From positions 62,001 to 126,000 of the forward strand of contig CBDANN010000008.1 in assembly GCA_965197635.1 (NCBI GenBank): 64,000 nucleotides of DNA, written 5' to 3'. Numbering within the stretch: position 1 is the first letter of the stretch; every line of letters starts with the position of its first letter. Below, piece after piece: positions 53,594-62,194 of the stretch. The position numbers were made by a program, and so were the translations under genes. Under the pieces are notes generated by a model. It was not told where the DNA came from. It searched no databases and saw only the letters and a list, made by a program, of their open reading frames with translations. The DNA is from Bin87 sp965197635. Its GTDB lineage: Bacteria > Chloroflexota > Dehalococcoidia > Lucifugimonadales > UBA3495.

Positions 53594-54778
53594 TTACAGG
53601 AGCCGGCCCTTTAGCGACTCGAACTCCTCGCGGGTGATGTAGCCCTGGTCCAGCAAACGGGCCAGGCGCTCCAGCTCGCCCACCACGCCGCCGGCGCTGT
53701 CCGGGCCCGGGTCCTGGGCAACGGAGCGATCCACCCGCTTCACGTCGGTCACGCCGCAGAGGCCCATGGCCACGCTGAGCTCGGTGCGCAGGATCTCCAG
53801 GCAGTGGCGGACGCCCGCTTCGCCGTTGACCGACAGCCCCCAGAAGATGGGCCGGCCCACGAAGACCGCCCGGGCCCCCAGGGCCAGTGCCTTCAGCACG
53901 TCGGCGCCCTTGCGGACGCCGCCGTCGAGATAGACCTCCAGCCGGTCGCCCACGGCGTCTGCGATCTTGGGCAGCATCTCGATGGTGCCTTCGGTGCCCT
54001 GCAACGCATGGCCGCCGTGGTTCGACACCACCAGGGCCTCGCAGCCGTATTCGGCGCAAAGCCGGGCATCCTCGGCCGTTTGCACGCCCTTGATGACCAG
54101 CGGCATCGAGGTGATGGAGCGCAGCCACTCCAGGTCGGACCAGTTGAGGCCAGACTCGAAGCTCTCGGCGAAGTTCTCCCGCGTGGGCAGGTTGGGCAGC
54201 TCGATTCCGTCGAAGTTCTTCAGGGTGCGTTCCTGGTCCAGGGTGTAGGCGTAACGGTACTCCCGCTCCCGGGAGTTGGCGCCCAGGTTGTCCACCGTGA
54301 GCATCATGGCCTTGTAGCCGGCCAGTTCCGCCCGGCGCACCAGGATCTCGGTCAGTTCCCGGTTCTCGAAGAAATAGAGCTGAAACCAAAGCGAATTGGT
54401 GGCAACCTCGGCCACTTCCTCAATGCTGTAGCTGGAGGCGGTGCTGAGCCCCAGAATAGTCCCCGCGCCGCCGGCGGCCCGGGTGGAAGCCAACTCGCCC
54501 ATGGGGTGGGCGCGCTGGTGGGTGCCGGTGGGGGCCAGCATCACCGGCATGCTTATCTCTTCGCCCAGGACCGTGGTGGTCAGGTCCCGCTCGGTGACGT
54601 CCACCAGGATCCGGGGACGCAGCTTGACTTCGCTCATGGCCTGGACGTTGGTGGTGTTGGTGATCCAGTCGGGCGCGCCCAGGTCGCCGAACAGCCGGTC
54701 GAACAGGGCTTTGGGCATGGTCTGCTTGGCCCGGGCTTCGTAGTCTCCAATGGTCAGCAGGGTCGGCTGGGTAGTCAT
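53594..54778 (-). CDS. FMN-dependent alpha-hydroxy-acid oxidase with SHOCT-like tail
   Basis: TIM-barrel FMN enzyme of the lactate/glycolate oxidase family. Markers are MPVMLAPTGTHQRAHPMGE, LGLSTASSYSIEEVA, LWFQLYFFENRELTEIL, LVIKGVQTAEDARLC, the catalytic VVSNHGGHALQGTEG (His-Gly-Gly) and VYLDGGVRKGADVLKALALGARAVFVGRP. The last 30 residues (VVGELERLARLLDQGYITREEFESLKGRLL) form a SHOCT-like helical hairpin, unusual in this family. GGAGG precedes the ATG at 54778. 69 bases downstream of the LLM-oxidoreductase gene on the same strand. Confidence 0.87.
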   Translation of the reverse strand: MTTQPTLLTIGDYEARAKQTMPKALFDRLFGDLGAPDWITNTTNVQAMSEVKLRPRILVDVTERDLTTTVLGEEISMPVMLAPTGTHQRAHPMGELASTRAAGGAGTILGLSTASSYSIEEVAEVATNSLWFQLYFFENRELTEILVRRAELAGYKAMMLTVDNLGANSREREYRYAYTLDQERTLKNFDGIELPNLPTRENFAESFESGLNWSDLEWLRSITSMPLVIKGVQTAEDARLCAEYGCEALVVSNHGGHALQGTEGTIEMLPKIADAVGDRLEVYLDGGVRKGADVLKALALGARAVFVGRPIFWGLSVNGEAGVRHCLEILRTELSVAMGLCGVTDVKRVDRSVAQDPGPDSAGGVVGELERLARLLDQGYITREEFESLKGRLL

Positions 54779-54847
54779 GCGTCCTCCGTAGTGGATTGGC
54801 GTGGCGGGCCGGCGTTTCACCACCGTCCCGTGGGGCCCCGAGGGGAA

Positions 54848-55861
54848 CTACAGGGCGTGCAACGTCGGTATGACCTCTCGGCCCACCAGGTCGATGTGTT
54901 CCAACACCTCGGCCTGGGACATCTCCGGGTAGAACAACCGCAGAGACACGTCGGTGAACCCCATTTCGTGGTAGGCGGCGATCTGCTCGACGCATTCCTC
55001 GGGGCTGCCCACCAGGAAAGTGTCGTCCATCAGCGTTTCCAGGTCGCCGGTCACCTTCCGGGTCAGCTCGTCGTCGGTGCCGTGGAGACCGTGATAGGCA
55101 TACACTTCGTACTTCTTGGCGAAGTTGGCCCTGGCCCGCTCCAGCGCCTCCTCGTGGGTCGGGGCGCAGAAGAACTCGCGCACGATGACCATGTCCTCGG
55201 GAACGTCGTGGCCGTTCTCCTCGAGGGTCTGATGGTAGAGCGGTATCTGGCGCCGGATGGTGGCGTTGGACTGGGCGGGTCCGACGTAGAGGATGTCGCC
55301 GCCCCGGCCGACCCGGCGCACTGCCGGATCGCTCATCGCGGCCTGCCAGATCTTGGGGTGGGGCTTCTGGTAGGGCCGGGCCGTGGGCCGCGCCCCGGTT
55401 ACGTTGTAGTAGCGGCCGTGGTGGGTCACCTCGTCGTCGCTCCACAGCCGGCGCATGAGGCCGAGAGCCTCGGTGCAGCGGGCGCCGCGCTGGGACATCT
55501 TCGTTCCGAAGGCTTCACACTCCTCCGGGCGGTAACCCAGCCCGATACCGAGGATGAAGCGCCCTTCCGCGATGTGGTCGAGGGTCGCCACCTGCTCGGC
55601 GACCTCCACCGGATTCAGCAACGGCAGCAACAGTACCGAGGTGGCCAGCTTCATGTCGCCGGGCTCGGCAGCCAGCCGCGCCAGCACCGGCCAGGGTTGG
55701 AAGTGCTGGAAGGGGTCGATCAGGTAGTGGTGGGCCCAGCAGTAGATGTCGAACCCTGCGTCGCGGGAGGCCCGGAACTGCTCTAGGTGGTTTTGCCACT
55801 GTTGCTGATGGTCGATGCTGTCCCGCTGCACCACCTGCCCGACCTGATAACCAACTCGCAT
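54848..55861 (-). CDS. LLM-class flavin-dependent oxidoreductase
   Basis: A 337-residue luciferase-like monooxygenase-fold enzyme using FMN or F420. Markers are CWAHHYLIDPFQHFQPWPVLARLAAEPG near the N-terminus, ATSVLLLPLLNPVEVAEQVATLDHIAEGRF and LGIGLGYRPEECEAFG. QAAMSDPAVRRVGRGGD and FLVGSPEECVEQIAAYHEMG are in the C-terminal half. The last motif is typical of this class. Substrate unknown; neighbours suggest an oxidative catabolic cluster. Confidence 0.9.
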   Translation of the reverse strand: MRVGYQVGQVVQRDSIDHQQQWQNHLEQFRASRDAGFDIYCWAHHYLIDPFQHFQPWPVLARLAAEPGDMKLATSVLLLPLLNPVEVAEQVATLDHIAEGRFILGIGLGYRPEECEAFGTKMSQRGARCTEALGLMRRLWSDDEVTHHGRYYNVTGARPTARPYQKPHPKIWQAAMSDPAVRRVGRGGDILYVGPAQSNATIRRQIPLYHQTLEENGHDVPEDMVIVREFFCAPTHEEALERARANFAKKYEVYAYHGLHGTDDELTRKVTGDLETLMDDTFLVGSPEECVEQIAAYHEMGFTDVSLRLFYPEMSQAEVLEHIDLVGREVIPTLHAL

Positions 55862-55940
55862 ATCGTCACCCTGACCCGCCGCAACGCGAGCGGCCGGCCT
55901 TTCCAGAAAGAGCGGCTTGAACTTCCTCGCCGACCGGGCT

Positions 55941-56834
55941 CTAGCCTCCGACGTGGCGGTACTTGATCAGACGCTCGCCTTCGAGGTTCTGGTTCACGTA
56001 GATGTCGCCGTGGGAATCGACCCAGACGGCGTGGCCGCCAGTGCCCAAGCCGGCGCCCGAGGGGCTGCCCCAGCGGGCCAGGACGTTGCCTTCGATGTCC
56101 AGAATGGACATGAAACCGTCCAGCTCCGGCACGTACACCGCCAGGTCGTCGTCGATGTAGATGTCGCAGGGTCGAGCCAGGTCCGGCCACTGTTCCAGGT
56201 AGTTGCCCTGGGAGTCGAAGATCTGCATACGGTTGTTCTCGCGGTCGGCCACGAAAACCCGCCCGTCCGTATGCACCCAGACCCCGTGGGGGACGTGGAA
56301 TTCGCCGGGGCCGGTCTTCCCCGGCGCGCCCCAGGAGTCCACCAGCTCGCCGTCGGCGGTGAACCGGTGCACCCGGGCGTTGCCGTAGCCGTCGGAGATG
56401 TACAGGAGACCGTCCGGGGAGATGGCGATGTCGCTGGGGCTGTTGAATGGCCCGGCCGCCCTGACCACCGGGTCGCTGTAGTTCCCCGACCAGCCGGTGT
56501 CCGAAGGCTTGTCCCACTCGCCCATGGTCATCAGCAGGTTGCCCTTGGGGTCGTACTTGAGGACCACGTGGCTGTTCTTGACCGGCAGGTAGAGGTTCTG
56601 GTCGTCGTCGATGAACATACCGTGGGCGTCGGTGAGAACGCCCTCACCCCAGGAGGCGAGATAGTTGCCGTCCCGGTCCAGGACGATCAGCGGGTGTTCG
56701 CCGCGGTTGAAGAGATACACCCGGTCCTCGGAGTCGGTGACGATGGCCGTCTGTCCCAGCGCCCATCCCTCGGGCAGCTTCTCCCAATTCTCGACCTGTT
56801 CGTAGGTGTACTTGCCATTGCCGACGGTGGTCAT
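55941..56834 (-). CDS. NHL-repeat beta-propeller protein
   Basis: 297 residues built of about six NHL repeats: VTDSEDRVYLFNRGEHPLIVLDRDGNYLASWG, GMFIDDDQNLYLPVKNSHVVLKYDPKGN, DIAISPDGLLYISDGYGNARVHRFTADGELVDSWG and VFVADRENNRMQIFDSQGNYLEQW. It resembles the lyase domain of peptidylglycine amidating enzymes, but many bacterial relatives are uncharacterised. No signal peptide is seen. It precedes the LLM gene on the same strand. Confidence 0.82.
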   Translation of the reverse strand: MTTVGNGKYTYEQVENWEKLPEGWALGQTAIVTDSEDRVYLFNRGEHPLIVLDRDGNYLASWGEGVLTDAHGMFIDDDQNLYLPVKNSHVVLKYDPKGNLLMTMGEWDKPSDTGWSGNYSDPVVRAAGPFNSPSDIAISPDGLLYISDGYGNARVHRFTADGELVDSWGAPGKTGPGEFHVPHGVWVHTDGRVFVADRENNRMQIFDSQGNYLEQWPDLARPCDIYIDDDLAVYVPELDGFMSILDIEGNVLARWGSPSGAGLGTGGHAVWVDSHGDIYVNQNLEGERLIKYRHVGG

Positions 56835-56881
56835 GTCATCCCTCCTGAATCGCGCCCGGTGTCGCCGGGGAGTGAGTTATA

Positions 56882-57180
56882 GGTTGCTTTAGGGCGGGTT
56901 GGCAAATGCAGAAGATGCCGGCACATAGGTGCGGCTATGAACCAAATGGTTAGGGTCGGCGCTGATGTACGCCAACCCAATTTCATGCTTGAGCCTATAC
57001 GCTTCGTCCGGGCATATCATATCACCTTGGTTGTCGCCGTCACATTCATGGAGCAAAACTTTTCTCCGCCGACATGGGCATAATCCCTACGCCATCGGTG
57101 GTCCTCCAGCCCCACGCCAAACGCTTAGCGGGCACATTCGATGTTATGTATCTCCACCGTCTTGGGTATGACGTCCCGGG
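56882..57180. other. Intergenic stretch, no gene seen
   Basis: About 300 bases between the NHL-protein gene and the membrane-protein pair. Only short frames without motifs are visible. Confidence 0.4.
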
Positions 57181-57828
57181 TCAAGCGGCCCGGGACGGTT
57201 GGAAGATGAAGCTGGGCAGGGGTTGTTGACTGGTGGCGCTTGCGGATTTGGCGAACTTGTAGATCACGTGGATCACGGGCGGGACCGGTTTTGCCGGGTC
57301 GCCTAGTCGGTCGACCAGCGCGACCATACCGAAGGCGCCGATTATCAGTGCGGTGACCATTGAGGCACCGACGATCAGGGCGATCAATCCGGTGGAGTGA
57401 ACGGTGTTGGTTATGGGCGGCAGGTCGCTGAGCTGCGCTGTCCATTGGAAGGTGTAGAGGGCGGTGCCCCAGATAGCGGCGGCGTACGCGAGGAGCAAGA
57501 TTCCTGTTATTGCCATGATTGGGCTTCGGCGGCGTTGCGTTGCGGCGTCTGTTTTTTCCCAATCCAGGTTGTGTTTTGTGAATACGGCGTTGCGGTATGA
57601 ACGCAGGCGGTGTGATGTGAAAAGGATGATGATTTCGCTGCAGAAGCTGGTGGCGAAGACGGTTATGACTATTGTGGCGGCGGCTATGGGCCAGTGTTCG
57701 CCGGGGTAACGGGCGCTGGCCAAAAGGATACAGTTGAAAATGGTCGCGCTTACCGAAAGTTTCGCGGCCTGGACCCACCAGGGTTGAGGTAGGCGAGATT
57801 GTTCAGTTTTCATGGTCGGGGTTGTCAT
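57181..57828 (-). CDS. Hypothetical membrane protein
   Basis: 215 residues with four predicted membrane helices (AAKLSVSATIFNCILLASA, PIAAATIVITVFATSFCSEI, IMAITGILLLAYAAAIWGTAL, IALIVGASMVTALIIGAFG). A cytosolic loop contains RLRSYRNAVFTKHNLDWEKTDA. Unrecognised. Its start overlaps the upstream membrane-protein gene by 26 bases; the two probably form one unit. Confidence 0.6.
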   Translation of the reverse strand: MTTPTMKTEQSRLPQPWWVQAAKLSVSATIFNCILLASARYPGEHWPIAAATIVITVFATSFCSEIIILFTSHRLRSYRNAVFTKHNLDWEKTDAATQRRRSPIMAITGILLLAYAAAIWGTALYTFQWTAQLSDLPPITNTVHSTGLIALIVGASMVTALIIGAFGMVALVDRLGDPAKPVPPVIHVIYKFAKSASATSQQPLPSFIFQPSRAA

Positions 57829-58135
57829 CGTCGGGTCTCCGGTTGGAAAAAGTCAAGAGCGCCAAACGGACGGGGTCCGTGGCGGCGAACAGCCAGGAGA
57901 CTATCACTGTGACTACGTAAAGGACGGTCGATCCGTTTTTCACGAACTGTTTGATGGTGTCATTGGCACCGCCCGCTTGGGCTCCCAGGTTGGCGACGTG
58001 TCCGATGCCGACGGCCAAAGCACCCAGCGCGACGATTGCAGCGGTGGTGAAAACGACGCGGTAGACGAGGTTGAATACTCTTTGGCCGAACTCGATGGTC
58101 GCGGTGGTGGGTTTGAAAATGTCGAGGATGCGCAT
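57803..58135 (-). CDS. Hypothetical membrane protein, small
   Basis: 110 residues with two predicted membrane helices (VVFTTAAIVALGALAVGIGHVA and VLYVVTVIVSWLFAATDPV) and a charged C-terminus (NRRPDDDNPDHEN). Unrecognised. Overlaps the next gene, indicating coupling. Confidence 0.55.
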   Translation of the reverse strand: MRILDIFKPTTATIEFGQRVFNLVYRVVFTTAAIVALGALAVGIGHVANLGAQAGGANDTIKQFVKNGSTVLYVVTVIVSWLFAATDPVRLALLTFSNRRPDDDNPDHEN

Positions 58136-58464
58136 TGGACCGGCGGGATGGCGGTCGCGTGGTTCGCGGCGTCGATGTCCGCCAGTGTAAGTTAGCGTAG
58201 GTTCCAGCGATCTGCAAGTGTAGAGCCTGGGGTATTCGGTACGGAATCCAGGCAGTGTCTCCCGCTTCTACGTTACTCAGCCCTCTATGGCCGCCTGTGC
58301 AACTGTCTCCTATTGGTGTTCCCGTCGGCAGAGGCTCTTTCTCCGCCAGTGGTCATCACGGTTCATTTCAGTTGCGGGAAATATGCGAATCCGATCTTCT
58401 GAAACCGGACTGAATAACCTTAGCGATATTATCGATTTGCACGCAATCTGAATGTCCACACGCT
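58136..58464. other. Intergenic stretch, no gene seen
   Basis: No convincing frame, repeat or hairpin is seen between the membrane-protein pair and the selenoprotein candidate. It probably holds the promoter of the pair and the 3' region of the selenoprotein gene. Confidence 0.4.
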
Positions 58465-59022
58465 CTAGTAGTTTGTCAACGTATCGATAACCGCCTGTTC
58501 CAACTCCCCGGCCCGGACCGAGACCTGGTCGGCCGTCAGACCGCCCAGGGGATGGGGAATGCCCAGCGGGTGGAAGTCGCGGCGGCCAAAGGTGCGGGCG
58601 TGGCGGAAGGCCGAGTCCAGGAACGGGTCGGTGCAGACCACCACCGTGGGGATGCCGAGGTTCTCCAGGGTCATTGCGTCGTGCACACTGCACGCGGTGC
58701 AGGAGCCTCAATCGGCAATCGCTGTGACCACGAAGTCGCACCGCTCGGAGAGCTCGCTTATGATCTCATCGGCGGCCGGCCGTGAATAGACGTACTTGTC
58801 CACGGCGATGATGTCGCCCAGTTCCAGGTCCCTGGCCAGCCGCTCGCCCACGTTCCGCAACAGGAGGTCGGCGTTGGCCTTGCGGTTGCCCAAAAAGCCG
58901 CCGACCTTGTCGTGCAGCGTGTCCAGCCGGGGCGCGGCCCGCCAGCGCGACGCCGCTTCCGGGTCGATAGGCAGGGCCAAACCCAGTTCCCGCATCCGGT
59001 CTTGGTAGTTCGTGACAGTCAT
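58465..59022 (-). CDS. UGSC-family selenoprotein candidate (in-frame UGA = Sec105)
   Basis: Reading through a single TGA at 58710-58708 joins two open frames into a 185-residue protein with the motif AIAD-U-GSCTACSVHDAMTLE, the signature of the UGSC (seleno)protein family, where U or C precedes GSC. Before it are helices (ADEIISELSERCDFVVT); after it is an alpha/beta part (LGIPTVVVCTDPFLDSAF). The Sec-x-x-Cys-x-x-Cys arrangement suggests redox or metal chemistry. A short hairpin (CTGCAC/GTGCAG) lies just after the UGA but closer than a standard bacterial SECIS loop. A nonsense mutation is the alternative. The partner gene lies 36 bases upstream. Confidence 0.72.
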
Positions 59023-59058
59023 CGTTCCCTCTACAATTCTCCAATCGCGGATCTTCTA

Positions 59059-60090
59059 TCAGCCGGGGATCTTTCGCGTGACCCGGCGCGAGCCCCAGCC
59101 GGGCAGGTAGGCCGAATGGGGGCCGCCGGCGCCACCGGCGACGAAAATGTTGACGCGGTCCGGGGCGCGGACCACCGGCACCATCTGGTCGTCGTCATCG
59201 GCGTCGATGTACCTGGGCCAGAAGTGGCCGCGGCGGGAGTCGCCCTGGGGCGGGCCGCCCTGGCGGAGTTTCCGTACCGGCTTGCGGGCGTGCTCGAAGA
59301 GGAACTGGCGGATGTCCCGCTTGTTCCAGCCGTCGCGGTGGAGAAACTTGGCGTGCTCGGGGCCTATGACCACGAAGGTGTCGCCCATGACGTACATCTG
59401 GACGTTGCCCAGGGTGCACATGGTGTCGGCAAGAACGGTCAGGAAGTTCCGCGAGTGGGAGGCATGGTACATGATGTTGTGCGGCGCCTCCGCCGGGAAC
59501 ACCGACACCGTGCTGTCGGTCGGGGCGAAGCCCAGCTCGACGTGCATGGGCTCCCAGGGGTTGGCGTCCTCGTCCTCGGCAACGCAGTAGGTGTAGGCGC
59601 CGGGGTGGCCGAAGGTGGCCTTGTTGGTCTCGCCGGGTATGGCGCCGCCCAGGTTGAGCAGGGCCAGCTTGACCGCGCGGCCGATGGTGGCATTGGCCCG
59701 CCAACCGGAGCCGAAACAGTTGTAGCCGCCGTTGATGTCCAACTCCTTGACGACGGGGCCGTTGACGATCAACAGCGGAGTGTGGATCCCGGTGGAACAC
59801 ATCACGCCCCGCAGGTTGAACCGCTCGTCCATCATCGCTTCAAGGGCGGTGATGACCACCGGCATGTGCTCGGGCACGCAGCCCGCCATGACAGCGTTGA
59901 CCGCGATGCGCTCGACGGTAGCCCGTCCGCCCAAGGGCGGCAGCTCCGCGATGAGTTCGTCGCCCCCGCGGCCGGTACTCTCCACAAACCGGCGGACCAA
60001 GGGTTCGGACGGCGGCACGACCGGCAGGCCATCGGTCCACCCAGTCTCGAACATCAATTCGATTACATCAGAAACGTCGGTGGAAAGCAT
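59059..60090 (-). CDS. Conserved-looking hypothetical protein, partner of the UGSC selenoprotein
   Basis: 343 residues, no family named with confidence. SDVIELMFETGWTDGLPVVPPSEPLV begins a domain with VNAVMAGCVPEHMPVVITALEAMMD. LLIVNGPVVKELDINGGYNCFGSGWRANATIGRA (a Cys in a Gly-rich loop) and GNVQMYVMGDTFVVIGPEHAKFLHRDGW follow. The W-x-D-G-L-P-V-V-P-P motif and close coupling to the UGSC gene suggest the two work in one enzyme or complex, a common arrangement for this family as I recall it. Soluble, no signal peptide. Confidence 0.65.
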   Translation of the reverse strand: MLSTDVSDVIELMFETGWTDGLPVVPPSEPLVRRFVESTGRGGDELIAELPPLGGRATVERIAVNAVMAGCVPEHMPVVITALEAMMDERFNLRGVMCSTGIHTPLLIVNGPVVKELDINGGYNCFGSGWRANATIGRAVKLALLNLGGAIPGETNKATFGHPGAYTYCVAEDEDANPWEPMHVELGFAPTDSTVSVFPAEAPHNIMYHASHSRNFLTVLADTMCTLGNVQMYVMGDTFVVIGPEHAKFLHRDGWNKRDIRQFLFEHARKPVRKLRQGGPPQGDSRRGHFWPRYIDADDDDQMVPVVRAPDRVNIFVAGGAGGPHSAYLPGWGSRRVTRKIPG

Positions 60091-60275
60091 TATCGGCCCA
60101 TGAGGGAGGTTGGATTATCCGCAGTTCAGCCAAGGCGAGTGTAATTCTCGTAGATAGTGCTGTCAACGCGACAATTGCTCACAACCCGCGCGATAACCCT
60201 TACGTTCCCGTCCTGCGGTAACCCGTACGTTCCCGACCACGTTCCGGCCCACAATCCCACGTTCCCCCAAACCCC

Positions 60276-60305
60276 CGTAGGGGTGGTTCGCGAACCGCCC
60301 CTACG
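60276..60305. repeat. 30-nt GC-rich palindrome
   Basis: CGTAGGGGTGGTTCG and CGAACCGCCCCTACG form a 15-bp stem with one G-T pair. This type of palindrome is frequent between genes in Chloroflexota genomes as I recall. It lies in a gap of about 480 bases (60091-60569) with no gene; nearby are two partial copies of CCGTACGTTCCCG-like sequence. Confidence 0.55.
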
Positions 60306-60569
60306 CTCCGGATCAACGCTTGGGCCCTGCGACCCAAGGTCAGTCACCGAGAAAATCTGGTCCTGAACCTGTTGGGGTCGGAGTTGGGGGGATCCTCCGG
60401 AGTGGGTGTTCACCGACGACTAAGCCGATTGGCCATACGGGCTGTTCCTTCCTTGACACGTTCAGACGAATGGCTTAGTCGAGCAGATGCCGCTGTGGTA
60501 GTGTGGGTAGCGGGGAACGCAGGCCCGGGGGTACTCGCCGGAGAAAGGCTCCAATGCGTTTTGCCGATC

Positions 60570-62057
60570 CTAGCAGCCCGTCCGAGGATTAGTGGTCAGG
60601 AGTGAATGAAGTTGGGAGTGGTTACAGATCATGCTGTGCCAGAGATTGGGGATCGTGGATGGACCGATGCCCAACTGTTGCGGAACAGCTTGAGCAGGTT
60701 GTGGCCGGTGCAGATCAGCGACCATTCGCTGTTGACCTTCTCCAGACCCCGCAGCAGGAACTGCCGGAAGCCTCGCCCCTGCTTGATCTGGCCGAATACC
60801 GGCTCCACCGTCGCCATACGCAACGCGTAACGCTTACGACCCCGCTTGGTCTGCAACTTGCGCCGCATTCTGTCCCTGGGGGAGCGCTGCCTGGGTATGC
60901 GCCCTCGGGGCGCGGGCGGCGGCACCCGACCATGGCGGGTCTGGTCCGGCACGATGCAGGGGTCCACACCCAGGGCTTGCAGGTCGGCAACCGCCTTTGC
61001 CGAGTAGTAGCCAGCGTCGGCAGACACCTCCCTGGGCACTGCTCCGGCATTGTCGATGGCTTCTTCCACCATGGGTACGGCCTGCTGCTTGTCCGATGCC
61101 CGGTCCGTAGCCCACGACGCCACAATCACCTGGTGCGCACTGTCCACCACCACCTGGCAGTTGTAACCCGGCAGGAAATCCTTGCCACCCGGCGCAGGCA
61201 TGATGCGGGACTGGGGGTCGGTGAAGTTGCGCTGGGCCTTGTCGTCCGGCACTCCAGGATGCGCCTTGCCCTCCGCCTCCGCCAGTTCCGCCTGAGCCTG
61301 AGCCTGGGCCTCGGCTGCCAGCGCCGCCATGGCCTCCTTGATCTTCTCCAACCGGCCCTCCCGAAAGGCCAACTCCTCCGGCAACTCATCACCGCGTTTG
61401 TCTTTCCCATACCGGCGGTCTTCCTCCTCATCCACCTCCTGGGCCTGCCGCAGCAACTCCGACACCTCCGCTTCCAACTGCACCACCTTCTCTTTCATCC
61501 GCCGATAGCTCATCGCCTGGTTCTTGGACGCGTTGGCCTTCACCTTGGTGCCGTCCAATGCCACCTGGCCCAGCTTCACCAGCCCAGCACGCTGGCACAG
61601 CATCAGCACCTGCAAAAACAACCCCGACAGACCTGCCAGATGGTCCTTGCGAAAGTCGGAGATGGTGCGGAAATCAGGCGTGTTGTTGGTCGCCAGCACC
61701 CGAAAGGCGATGTCCTCGTGGAGCCTGGCGGCGATCCGCCTCGATGACACCACCCCAATGCAGTACCCATAGAGCAGCACCTTCACCATCATCCGGGGAT
61801 TGTAGGGCGGCCCACCCCGTCTCTCCTGCTCATAACGGGCGGTGATCTCCGACAGATCCAACTGGTTCACCACATCGGTGATGAAGTAGCACAGGTGGTC
61901 TTCAGGCAGCTATTCCCGCAAGGCCGCGGGCAGCAGCAACTGTTGGTCAGGGTCATAGGGCAGATTGGTCTTGCTCATCAACGGCTCACAGCAACTGGAT
62001 TGCGCCCATCATACGCCCTCCAGCCTGACCAACCGTGTTTCTCAGACGGGCTGCTAG
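60570..62057 (-). mobile_element. IS1182-family element, copy 2
   Basis: Ends CTAGCAGCCCGTCCGAG (60570) and CTCAGACGGGCTGCTAG (ending 62057) are inverted and include CTAG. MITE copy C begins in the right CTAG. The transposase is nearly intact. Confidence 0.85.
60629..61978 (-). pseudogene. IS1182-family transposase, one nonsense codon
   Basis: ATG at 61978 starts MSKTNLPYDPDQQLLLPAAL. Codon 23 is TAG (61912-61910), where copy 1 has TGG (QEWLPDDH). The remaining frame from GTG 61873 is open for 414 residues with DIAFRVLATNNTPDFRTISDFRKDH, VALDGTKVKANASKNQAMSY, SADAGYYSAKAV and ATVEPVFGQIKQGRGFRQFL. It may be active if the stop is an error or if translation starts at 61873. Confidence 0.82.
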
Positions 62058-62194
62058 TGTGGTGTATCCATAGTTCGTCGCATTAGAATGAAGCTTTCTA
62101 AAGGGACGGGAAACCAGTTTCCTGCTTGAAGCAGAGTGGCACAAAGACACAAGCCGCCATTTTATTTCCGACGAACTACGGATACACCACACTA
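62055..62194. mobile_element. 138-bp-unit MITE, copy C
   Basis: Flanked by TA inside CTAG on both sides, with inverted ends TAGTGTGGTGTATCCATAG and CTACGGATACACCACACTA. Nearly identical to copy B in the opposite orientation. It is wedged between IS1182 copy 2 and IS701 copy 2. Confidence 0.88.

Noticed and set aside
53804..55786. 660-residue open frame on the plus strand opposite the FMN oxidase and LLM genes
   Set aside because: Antisense shadow spanning two well-recognised genes and their gap; no motif, and low-complexity Gly/His/Val composition.
58912..60144. 410-residue open frame opposite the UGSC partner gene
   Set aside because: Shadow of the 59059-60090 gene; Val/Gly/His-rich without domain features.
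60126..60413. 95-residue minus-strand frame
   Set aside because: It covers GC-rich palindromic intergenic repeats and has no protein-like pattern or ribosome site.
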